Assembly (NCBI GenBank): GCA_017616915.1
Contig: JAFZXF010000118.1
Coordinates: 1 to 36,642 of the forward strand
Source of the DNA: Bacteroidaceae bacterium
GTDB lineage: Bacteria; Bacteroidota; Bacteroidia; Bacteroidales; Bacteroidaceae
Direction: 5' to 3'
Length of the DNA stretch: 36,642 nucleotides
Shown: piece by piece, positions 23,879 to 30,653 of the stretch
How the letters are laid out: every line of letters begins with the position of its first letter
Position numbering within the stretch: position 1 is the first letter of the stretch
Notes under the pieces: model-generated
What the model was told of the DNA's origin: nothing
Database searches by the model: none
What the model saw: the letters and a program-made list of their open reading frames with translations, nothing else
Made by a program: the position numbers and the translations under genes

Positions 23879-23902
23879 TCATCCGCAGCATAACCCATAC
23901 TC

Positions 23903-23936
23903 TTCGGGAGGTGCAGTCCCTACTGTGCCTCCCGAA
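23903..23936 (+). terminator. Hairpin between secDF and the DUF2723 gene
   Basis: TTCGGGAGG (23903-23911) pairs with CCTCCCGAA (23928-23936), and CAGT/ACTG pair inside. There is no strong T-run after it, so it may be a weak terminator, an attenuator or an mRNA-stabilising hairpin. Confidence 0.55.
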
Positions 23937-23965
23937 ATCTTAACAAAGAAAATTAACTCACAACG

Positions 23966-26900
23966 ATGAAGAGATACAACATCCTCAACAATGCTTTTGG
24001 TTGGCTCATGTTTTTGGTGGCAGCTGTTGTCTATTGCTCTACCATCGAGCCTACGGCCAGTTTTTGGGACTGTCCCGAGTTCATAACCACCGGCTATCGC
24101 CTTGAGATAGGTCATCCGCCTGGAGCACCTTTCTTCATGCTCGTGGCCAACCTTTTCAGCCAGTTTGCCGGCGAAGCCGCGAATGTGGCGAAGATGGTCA
24201 ACACTATGTCGGCTCTGCTCAGTGCGGGCTGCATTCTGTTCCTCTTCTGGACTATCACCCATCTTTTGCGCCGCCTCATCTGTCGGCAGGGTAAGGTGGA
24301 GACTTTCACCCAGGCAGTGGCCATCCTTGGCTCCGGCGTGGTGGGAGCTCTGGTTTATACCTTCAGCGACACATTCTGGTTCAGCGCCGTTGAGGGCGAG
24401 GTGTATGCTTTCTCTTCCTTCTTTACTGCGCTGGTGTTCTGGCTCATTCTCAAGTGGGAGGACAATGCCCACCGTCCGGGAGCTGACCGCTGGCTGGTAC
24501 TGATAGCCTATCTGATGGGACTCTCTGTGGGAGTGCACTTGCTCAACCTACTCTGTATTCCCGCTATGGTACTTATCTTCTACTACCGCCGCTACCCACA
24601 GGCAGGAGTCAAGGGTTCGCTCTGGGCGCTGGTGATCAGCTTTGTGCTTATCGCAGTAATACTCTATGGTGTAGTGCCCGGCATTGTGAAGGTTGGCGGA
24701 TGGTTTGAGCTTCTCTTCGTCAACGTATTCGGTATGCCGTTCAATACTGGCCTTATCGTGTACCTTATTATATTAGTATCCGTTGTGGTTTGCGCAATCT
24801 GGCAAACCGCTAAGGCTCAACCGTCTTCTAAGAAGGGCGGCCTGTCTAAGGCTAAGTGGCTCTTCATCCTCTCGGTTGTGTTGCTAGGTATTCCTTTCTT
24901 CGGCAACGGAGTGACGAGCATCCTGCTGGGTATAGCCCTCACGGCTGTGCTCTTCTATGTACTCTTCATCCTTAAGAAGGTGGCGGAGAAAGCCGACCTG
25001 AGGCGTATGCTCAACACTACGCTCCTGTGCTTCCTGATGCTGATGATAGGCTACTCCACTTACGCCTTGATAATGATTCGCTCTGCAGCCAATCCGCCTA
25101 TGGATCAGAATTCTCCCGAGGACATATTCACCATCGGCGACTACCTTGCTCGCGACCAGTATGGTTCGGCACCCCTGCTCTATGGCCCCACCTTCAACTC
25201 ACAGGTGGAGTGGATGCAGGATCCCGACGATATGAGCCGACTCATTCCCAAGCGCAGCGAAGGCAAGGACATATATCAGCGCAAGGAAAAGACCTCACCC
25301 GATGAGCCCGACAGCTACGAGAAGGTGGGCAGCAAGTCTGACTATATCTATGCGCAGAATATGCTCTTCCCCCGAATTTGGGACAGCGGTCATGCCGGAG
25401 GCTATCAGTCGTGGCTCGGCGAGCTGCACTATAGCACCGTTGACTACGATCCGGGCAACGGCCAGATACAGCAGGTGGAAATTCCTTCGCAAATCGACAA
25501 TATCAGTTTCTTCGCCTCCTATCAGCTCGGCTTCATGTATTGGCGCTACTTCATGTGGAACTTCTGCGGACGCCAGAACGACAAGCAGGGAGTGGGCGAG
25601 ACAGAATATGGAAACTGGATTACCGGCATCCCGTTTATCGACAATATGCGTCTGGGCGACCAGAGCCAGCTGCCTGATGAACTTAAGGAGAACAAGGGCC
25701 ACAATGTTTACTACGCTCTGCCGCTGTTGCTCGGTCTGTTCGGCCTCTTCTGGCAAGCATTCCGCGGTCGCAAGGGTGGTCAGCAGTTCTGGGTGGTGTT
25801 CTTCCTGTTCTTTATGACTGGTATCGCTATTGTTATCTATCTTAACCAGACTCCTGCACAGCCCCGTGAGCGCGACTACGCTTATGCCGGCTCCTTCTAT
25901 GCCTTCGCTATCTGGGTAGGTATGGGTGTGGCTGCTATCATCGACTGGCTCCGCCGCATCAAGATTACCCATCCTGCTGTAGCTGTGGCTGTCAGTCTGG
26001 CGTGTGTGCTGGTGCCCGTGCAGATGGCTTCGCAGAACTGGGACGACCACGACCGCTCAGGCCGCTATGCCTGCCGCGACTTTGGTCAGAACTACCTCAA
26101 CACCCTGCAGGAGGGTTCCTATCCCATCATCTTCACAAATGGCGATAATGACACCTTCCCTCTCTGGTACAATCAGGACACCGAAGGTGTGCGCCAGGAT
26201 GCTCGTGTCTGCAATCTGAGCTATCTGCAGACCGACTGGTATATCGACCAGATGTGCCGTCCGGCCTACAGCTCACCCGCTGTTCCCATCAGCTGGGATC
26301 GTGCTGAGTATGTCACCGGTCAAAACGACTATGTGCGCATTCAGGACCTCAAGGAAGATATCAAGAAACTATATGCCGAGCAGCCCGAGGAGGCAGCCCG
26401 TGCCTACGGCGACAACCCATTTGAGCTGAAAAACATCCTCAAATATTGGGTGCGCAATCCCGAGGCCAACATCATACCTACCGACAGTATAGTCATCACC
26501 ATCGACAAGGATGCTGTGCGTCGCTCCAAGATGCTCATCGCCGACAGTACCGGACAGATTCCCGACCACATGGTCATCTCGCTCAAGGGTCGTAGCGTGC
26601 TCTACAAGCCGTCGCTGATGATGCTCGAGATGCTCGCCAACTGTAATTGGGAGCGCCCGCTCTACATCGCTATCACCGTGGGCCGCGACAACTTCCTCGG
26701 CCTCGACGCCAACCTCATCCAGGAGGGTCTTGCCTACCGCATCAGTCCGTTCCCCGCCTACTACAACAATATGAGCGTGGATGTGGATAAGATGTACGAT
26801 AATGTGATGAACAAGTACAAGTTTGGCAATGTGTCCGACCCGTCCCTCTATATCGACGAGACTATGGGCCACATGTGCCTCACCAACCGTCGCATGTTTG

Positions 26901-27316
26901 CTATCCTTGCTGACCAGCTTGTGAAGCAGGGTGACCTCAAGCGTGCTAAGCTGGTGCTCGAGAGGGCCGACAAGGAGATTCCGCAGTCTACGGTTTCATA
27001 CTCTGACCGCATGGGCGGCACGCGCGAGCTTGCTTTCGCTTGGAGCGCAGTAGGCAACAAGGCTAAGGCCGACGAGTTGCTCACCATCTATGCACGCACT
27101 GCTGAGCAGTACCTCAATTGGTATGTCAACTACTCCGCAAAGCCTGTGCAGATGAGCGCCTTCGGTTGCAATGTCAATCTGTCCAACCTTTATGCAGCCA
27201 TCCTCGGCTTCGAAGAGACAGGCAATAAGACCCTTGCTGAGCGCTACACCAAGGTCTTCGAGCGTTATTATAATGCCGTCAGCAACGCAGGCATAGACAT
27301 ACAGCTCGAACCCTGA
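23966..27316 (+). CDS. DUF2723 (TMEM260-like) membrane glycosyltransferase-family protein
   Basis: A 1116-residue protein. The start (NAFGWLMFLVAAVVYCSTIE, then PTASFWDCPEFI and GHPPGAPFFMLVANLFSQFA) is the DUF2723 signature, related to GT-C enzymes such as protein O-mannosyltransferases and human TMEM260. About twelve spans lie in the first 700 residues, with QTPAQPRERDYAYAGSFYAF near 630-650. A soluble C-terminal part (about 720-1116) has helical repeat character, perhaps TPR-like. Asp and Glu in FWDCPEF fit the first acidic motif of GT-C enzymes. It probably glycosylates exported proteins after Sec transport; this is inferred from the family and from standing between secDF and a polysaccharide deacetylase. 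Confidence 0.9.
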   Translation: MKRYNILNNAFGWLMFLVAAVVYCSTIEPTASFWDCPEFITTGYRLEIGHPPGAPFFMLVANLFSQFAGEAANVAKMVNTMSALLSAGCILFLFWTITHLLRRLICRQGKVETFTQAVAILGSGVVGALVYTFSDTFWFSAVEGEVYAFSSFFTALVFWLILKWEDNAHRPGADRWLVLIAYLMGLSVGVHLLNLLCIPAMVLIFYYRRYPQAGVKGSLWALVISFVLIAVILYGVVPGIVKVGGWFELLFVNVFGMPFNTGLIVYLIILVSVVVCAIWQTAKAQPSSKKGGLSKAKWLFILSVVLLGIPFFGNGVTSILLGIALTAVLFYVLFILKKVAEKADLRRMLNTTLLCFLMLMIGYSTYALIMIRSAANPPMDQNSPEDIFTIGDYLARDQYGSAPLLYGPTFNSQVEWMQDPDDMSRLIPKRSEGKDIYQRKEKTSPDEPDSYEKVGSKSDYIYAQNMLFPRIWDSGHAGGYQSWLGELHYSTVDYDPGNGQIQQVEIPSQIDNISFFASYQLGFMYWRYFMWNFCGRQNDKQGVGETEYGNWITGIPFIDNMRLGDQSQLPDELKENKGHNVYYALPLLLGLFGLFWQAFRGRKGGQQFWVVFFLFFMTGIAIVIYLNQTPAQPRERDYAYAGSFYAFAIWVGMGVAAIIDWLRRIKITHPAVAVAVSLACVLVPVQMASQNWDDHDRSGRYACRDFGQNYLNTLQEGSYPIIFTNGDNDTFPLWYNQDTEGVRQDARVCNLSYLQTDWYIDQMCRPAYSSPAVPISWDRAEYVTGQNDYVRIQDLKEDIKKLYAEQPEEAARAYGDNPFELKNILKYWVRNPEANIIPTDSIVITIDKDAVRRSKMLIADSTGQIPDHMVISLKGRSVLYKPSLMMLEMLANCNWERPLYIAITVGRDNFLGLDANLIQEGLAYRISPFPAYYNNMSVDVDKMYDNVMNKYKFGNVSDPSLYIDETMGHMCLTNRRMFAILADQLVKQGDLKRAKLVLERADKEIPQSTVSYSDRMGGTRELAFAWSAVGNKAKADELLTIYARTAEQYLNWYVNYSAKPVQMSAFGCNVNLSNLYAAILGFEETGNKTLAERYTKVFERYYNAVSNAGIDIQLEP

Positions 27317-27337
27317 TAACCATTCTCCCGCTTAGCA

Positions 27338-28033
27338 ATGATTATCGAGCAACCGTCTGCTTGGCTCCGTTTGTTGTACCCTAAAGCCTTGTGGCGCATC
27401 AAGGGCAATGACCAACGGTCAAAGTGCAATGGTAAATATCCTCGTACCGTTTACCTCACTTTCGACGACGGCCCCATTCCCGAGGTCACGCCGTGGGTGC
27501 TTGATGTGCTCGACCGCTATGGCATTAAGGCCACCTTCTTTATGGTGGGCGACAATATCCGGAAGCATCCCGAGGAGTTTCGTATGGTTGTGGAGCGCGG
27601 CCATCGCATCGGCAACCATACGTTCAACCACCTTGGGGGCTTCACCACTCACACTGTCGCTTATGTCCGCAACATACATAAGGCGCAGGCGATAATGAAA
27701 GCGGAACTTTCCAAACTCAATTCTCAATTCTCAATTTTCAATTCTCAATCCCCTAAGCCTCTCTTCCGTCCCCCTCACGGCTGGCTGCGACATCGGCAGT
27801 ATCATTTCGTTAAGCGCCACTATCGCCTCGTGATGTGGGACCTCGTGACCCGCGATTACAGCCGGCGGCTCAATGCCGAGCAAGTCTTCGCCAATGTGTG
27901 CCGCTATGCTCGTCCGGGGAGCATCATCACTTTTCATGACTCCCTTCGCAGTCGCGACAAACTCGTCACCGCGCTCCCGCGCAGCATTGAGTGGTTACTC
28001 CAGCAGGGCTACACTTTCGCAACAATAGACTAA
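27338..28033 (+). CDS. Polysaccharide deacetylase family protein
   Basis: A 231-residue NodB-domain enzyme removing acetyl groups from a glycan. All motifs are visible: TFDDGP (41-46) with catalytic Asp and metal Asp44, H94 and H98 in IGNHTFNHLG, FRPPHG (143-148), MWDLVTRDY (167-174 region) and ITFHDS with H200. No signal peptide is evident, though the first 20 residues are fairly hydrophobic. It starts 21 bases after the DUF2723 gene and likely shares its transcript. Unusually, residues about 23-32 and 127-138 are encoded by 7-bp tandem repeats (see those entries); neither disrupts a motif. Confidence 0.93.
   Translation: MIIEQPSAWLRLLYPKALWRIKGNDQRSKCNGKYPRTVYLTFDDGPIPEVTPWVLDVLDRYGIKATFFMVGDNIRKHPEEFRMVVERGHRIGNHTFNHLGGFTTHTVAYVRNIHKAQAIMKAELSKLNSQFSIFNSQSPKPLFRPPHGWLRHRQYHFVKRHYRLVMWDLVTRDYSRRLNAEQVFANVCRYARPGSIITFHDSLRSRDKLVTALPRSIEWLLQQGYTFATID
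27405..27432 (+). repeat. Degenerate 7-bp repeats in the deacetylase gene (5' part)
   Basis: Four successive heptamers, CAATGAC, CAACGGT, CAAAGTG and CAATGGT, all start with CAA. They encode the polar stretch N-D-Q-R-S-K-C-N-G just before the conserved beta-strand of the NodB domain. Confidence 0.5.
27716..27750 (+). repeat. 7-bp tandem repeat in the deacetylase gene (3' part)
   Basis: Five heptamers in a row: CTCAATT three times, TTCAATT, CTCAATC. They encode L-N-S-Q-F-S-I-F-N-S-Q-S (residues 127-138), directly before the FRPPHG motif. Because 7 is not a multiple of 3, gain or loss of a single unit would shift the frame. Confidence 0.85.
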
Positions 28034-28072
28034 GGGGATTCCAGATTTCGTATAGAAGCAAAAATAATTTTG

Positions 28073-28114
28073 TCCGTGCGTACATTTTTTCATGATGTAC
28101 GCACGGATTTTTTT
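28073..28114 (+). terminator. Terminator after the deacetylase gene
   Basis: TCCGTGCGTACAT (28073-28085) and ATGTACGCACGGA (28095-28107) are perfect 13-base arms with a 9-base loop, followed by T7. It ends the DUF2723–deacetylase transcript. The arm sequence resembles the inverted repeat at 3824-3850. Confidence 0.88.
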
Positions 28115-28193
28115 CGCCTACAGAAACGAGAAAACTGCGCTCTCAAACGGTCGCAGTACGTTCTCCTTTCAGCTTATCACGTTCTCAATAAAT

Positions 28194-28290
28194 TTTTATG
28201 CCCTTTCAACTGCATTTGAAAGCGCTTTCAACTCTATTTGGATGCCCTTTCAATTCCATTTCTAAGGGCACAGAAAATTTTTCCGCACGT
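28194..28290. repeat. 22-bp tandem repeat with conserved tail, copy 2
   Basis: Three 22-base units at 28194-28215, 28216-28237 and 28238-28259 share the form TTTnnATGCCCTTTCAACTn plus CA, followed by a partial unit and the tail GGGCACAGAAAATTTTTCCG, ending at 28290 (CACG). TTGAAAGCGCTTTCAA (28217-28232) is a perfect palindrome. The order inverted repeat, 22-mers, tail is the same as at 3824-3996. Confidence 0.75.
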
Positions 28291-28514
28291 GCTTTCTCGC
28301 CGCGAGATCGAAGTTAACTCAAATAAGAACGGACTTTTTAAATTTTTAAGTGTTCTTACTAATAATCTTTAAAAAGAAAGTTTAGATAAAATAACGACCG
28401 CAGTTGTGCGTTTTATAATTGTCTTTGTGGCAATTTCTTTCTCTTTCAGCGTTAAAAAAGCAAAAAAAGACTCTATTTCCAATAGTCAAGCTATTCCTTA
28501 CAAATAGTTTCTTG
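28291..28514. other. AT-rich intergenic stretch, no gene seen
   Basis: About 220 bases between the repeat tail and the promoter of the orphan gene. It is very AT-rich with A runs (near 28455-28468). I see no convincing ORF, RNA or further repeat. Confidence 0.5.
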
Positions 28515-28522
28515 TATTTTTG
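28515..28522 (+). promoter_or_regulatory. Promoter -7 box of the small basic gene
   Basis: TATTTTTG fits TAnnTTTG, 28 bases before the ATG at 28551; no -33 TTTG is seen. It rules out the longer frame beginning at 28419 as the real start. Confidence 0.55.
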
Positions 28523-28550
28523 CAATGAAAATCATAAAAAAGGAAGAACT

Positions 28551-28949
28551 ATGTTTAATGGACTGAAATTTTGGTTTTTAAGAAAACTCAAACCAAACGA
28601 TGAAAAAGTAAAGGAGAAGTTCTCTCTGTACATCAAGAAAAAATGCAAAAAGATAATGGGGCTCTTGCGACTCAGTTTTCAGAGAAGGAAGTATTGGTAT
28701 ATAAGGCATCATTTATTACGCCTTATGAGAAAAGTAGGTTCGCCTTTCTCCTTTAAAAAAACAAGTCAATTCTTTGACACCTTTCGGTTTACTGACACCG
28801 AGTTACGTACTATTACGGGCGATATCGATGGAAAGGTTGCAAGAGAAAGAATCGGAAAGTTTGTCAACCATTTGTTGATTACGAAGAAATTCAGAAACAC
28901 ATATTGGGATGGGCTTATTAGTTGGATTCTGATTTTTGCACCGATTTAA
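28551..28949 (+). CDS. Small basic hypothetical protein
   Basis: A 132-residue protein I do not recognise. It has a proper signal set: TATTTTTG promoter box, AAAAAAGGAAGAACT before the ATG, and a terminator after the stop. The sequence is strongly basic in its first 75 residues (FWFLRKLKPNDEKVKEKF, YIKKKCKKIMGLLRLSFQRR), followed by a mixed segment with FFDTFRFTDTELRTITGDID and a hydrophobic end (WDGLISWILIFAPI). There is no signal peptide or clear domain. It is AT-rich compared with its GC-richer neighbours, which suggests recent acquisition or a fast-evolving orphan. A nucleic-acid-binding or membrane-associated role is possible but not shown. Confidence 0.6.
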   Translation: MFNGLKFWFLRKLKPNDEKVKEKFSLYIKKKCKKIMGLLRLSFQRRKYWYIRHHLLRLMRKVGSPFSFKKTSQFFDTFRFTDTELRTITGDIDGKVARERIGKFVNHLLITKKFRNTYWDGLISWILIFAPI

Positions 28950-28979
28950 TCTGTAGTTAAGGTTTTGTACAAAAACGCA

Positions 28980-29011
28980 ACCGCCGGCACTCTTTTGGGA
29001 GTACCGGCGGT
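28980..29011. terminator. Terminator between the small basic gene and the FISUMP gene
   Basis: ACCGCCGG (28980-28987) pairs with CCGGCGGT (29004-29011), extended by ACTC/GAGT after one mismatch. T-rich stretches follow on both strands, so it can serve both convergent genes. Confidence 0.8.
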
Positions 29012-29062
29012 CTCAGTTTTGGGGCTTAAAAGAAGACTTAGAAAGAAGCCTCTAGTAAGTCG

Positions 29063-30652
29063 TTACATATTCGGGTCGTAAACGGGTCGGATGCCCCAAC
29101 CGCGGTTTCGTTCGCCTTTGTATTGCATGTTTTCAGAGTCGGGACCAGTGTAAGTGTTGTACCATCCGTAGGCTTCCTTGCCGCTGCTTAGAGTGCTGCT
29201 CCATAGGCGGTAGCTGTTGGAACTGGTATAGGATGAGCCGTTGAAGTGGCCGTTACCCGGGATAAAGAGGGTGTTACCGGTAGTAATGCTGGTGAAGAGC
29301 ACTCCTCTGACTCCCTTGACTGTGGTGGGCTGCAGGGTGCAGGCTTCGTAGAGTTCTATAACCTCCTCGGTAGTGGGCATACGCCAATTGCCACCGAGCA
29401 CTGCGTGAGCGGCATCGTCCTTGAGGTCGAGCACCTGCCCGGACTTGGTGTAGGTATTAAACGAGGAGCCACCATTGGTGGTGTCGAAATAGTTGGCCCA
29501 TGCGTAGCCTGACTTGAAGCCGTCCTTCCATGTGATAGCGGTCATAGCGGGACTGCTGCCGGTCTCGGTCAGAGTGATGGAGGAATAGTAGGGTATAGTC
29601 TCGCCCCATGCGTAGTAGTCACCGAAATTCTCCTGAGAGGCTGCGCCGAGGTTGCAGCGAGCCCAGAGTACCTTGGTGCCCATATCCACGAAATCTTCGG
29701 CGATGTCGCCTTCGCTGGCATCGAGGGTGTAGGAACGTGCGTGTCCGGCCTGTTGCTGTTTACCGGCGAAGGTGCCTGAGTAAGTGTCGATGCCGTTGCT
29801 AACGCTCACGTTGATATCGGTGCCGGTGAGGTCGGTGGCTCCGATGAGGAACCACACGATGATGGCGTTGCTGGAGGGCTTGAAGCCGTTGCCGCTGAGA
29901 CCGAGCTTAACGGAGAGCGAGGAAGTGAGGGTGACGGGAGTCTCTACCGGCTCTACCTCGGTGGGGTTAAAGGTCACTTGTAGGGGGAACACTCGCTTTC
30001 CGCCCTTTGCCTTGAGGGTGACAGTCTTAAATGCAGTAGAGGATGCCTTTGACGGCATGTTGATAACGATGCGCATGATGCTGCCCATGTGGTGGAACTG
30101 GAAGTGAGCATCGTTGCCCTCGTCGGGAGTGGTGGCGGAAGCGTACATAAAGTCGTTGGCGGCAATGTGGAGGCTCATGTTGTTGAACATCTGATTGAGG
30201 CCTGACTGATATGTATTGGTAACCTTGTTGGACATCGCGGAAGAGTTGTAGGGGTAGTAGGCATAGTAGGTGCGATTGTGGAGCAATCCCCATCCGCTAC
30301 CGGTGAAAGAGGCAGAGGCGGTGCCTGCGCCTTCCTTAACGGTAAACAGCACCTGCGAGCCGGTGGGTTCTTCCTCTTCCTCGAGGGTGGGCCAAACGCC
30401 TACTTGGTCGCCGCGAGCCCAAAGGAACTTTCCTTCAGAAGTGATATTGGTCTTTAGACCATTGACCATTGGGGACTCATTGTCATCGTCCTTAAACTCG
30501 GCAACGGTCATGATGGCGGTGGTGATGTTTGTTTCGCGCTGCGGCTGATAGTCGCTGATAAAGTCGTCGCTGCTGCAGGAAGGGGTAAGAACTGCACACA
30601 GAAGTGCTAGCGCAATCACATTGACCGATAATTTAGATAGTATGTTTTTCAT
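29063..30652 (-). CDS. Fimbrillin-like lipoprotein with C-terminal FISUMP domain
   Basis: A 529-residue surface lipoprotein with lipobox LTPSC (Cys26). Residues about 40-315 resemble the Mfa-like fimbrillin family: FLWARGDQVGVWP, SGWGLLHNRTYYAYYPY, FQFHHMGSIMRIVINMPS and KTVTLKAKGG are typical. From about 325 a Fibrobacter-succinogenes-major-paralogue (FISUMP, DUF1566-like) domain follows: FVDMGTKVLWARCNLGA, GDYYAWGET, GGNWRMPTTEEVIELYEACT, RLWSSTLSSGKEAYGWY and RGWGIRPVYD. Such proteins adhere to hosts, glycans or other cells; the target is unknown. The stop of the phosphatase gene is one base from this ATG, so translation is probably coupled. Residues P61-K67 are encoded by a doubled 7-bp unit. 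Confidence 0.85.
   Translation of the reverse strand: MKNILSKLSVNVIALALLCAVLTPSCSSDDFISDYQPQRETNITTAIMTVAEFKDDDNESPMVNGLKTNITSEGKFLWARGDQVGVWPTLEEEEEPTGSQVLFTVKEGAGTASASFTGSGWGLLHNRTYYAYYPYNSSAMSNKVTNTYQSGLNQMFNNMSLHIAANDFMYASATTPDEGNDAHFQFHHMGSIMRIVINMPSKASSTAFKTVTLKAKGGKRVFPLQVTFNPTEVEPVETPVTLTSSLSVKLGLSGNGFKPSSNAIIVWFLIGATDLTGTDINVSVSNGIDTYSGTFAGKQQQAGHARSYTLDASEGDIAEDFVDMGTKVLWARCNLGAASQENFGDYYAWGETIPYYSSITLTETGSSPAMTAITWKDGFKSGYAWANYFDTTNGGSSFNTYTKSGQVLDLKDDAAHAVLGGNWRMPTTEEVIELYEACTLQPTTVKGVRGVLFTSITTGNTLFIPGNGHFNGSSYTSSNSYRLWSSTLSSGKEAYGWYNTYTGPDSENMQYKGERNRGWGIRPVYDPNM
30457..30470. repeat. Doubled 7-bp unit in the FISUMP gene
   Basis: GACCATT occurs twice in a row. On the coding (minus) strand it gives M-V-N-G, as does the related pair at 30978-30991. 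Only two units are present, so chance cannot be excluded. Confidence 0.4.
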
Positions 30653-30653
30653 A

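Noticed and set aside
25295..26050. Minus-strand frame of 251 codons inside the DUF2723 gene
   Set aside because: His- and Leu-rich shadow of a conserved membrane protein; no start signals.
28194..28290. Possible CRISPR-like array
   Set aside because: The 22-bp units follow each other directly without spacers, vary in sequence, and no cas gene is in the window.
28419..28550. Longer form of the small basic protein (start at 28419)
   Set aside because: The promoter box at 28515-28522 and the ribosome binding site before 28551 lie inside this extension.
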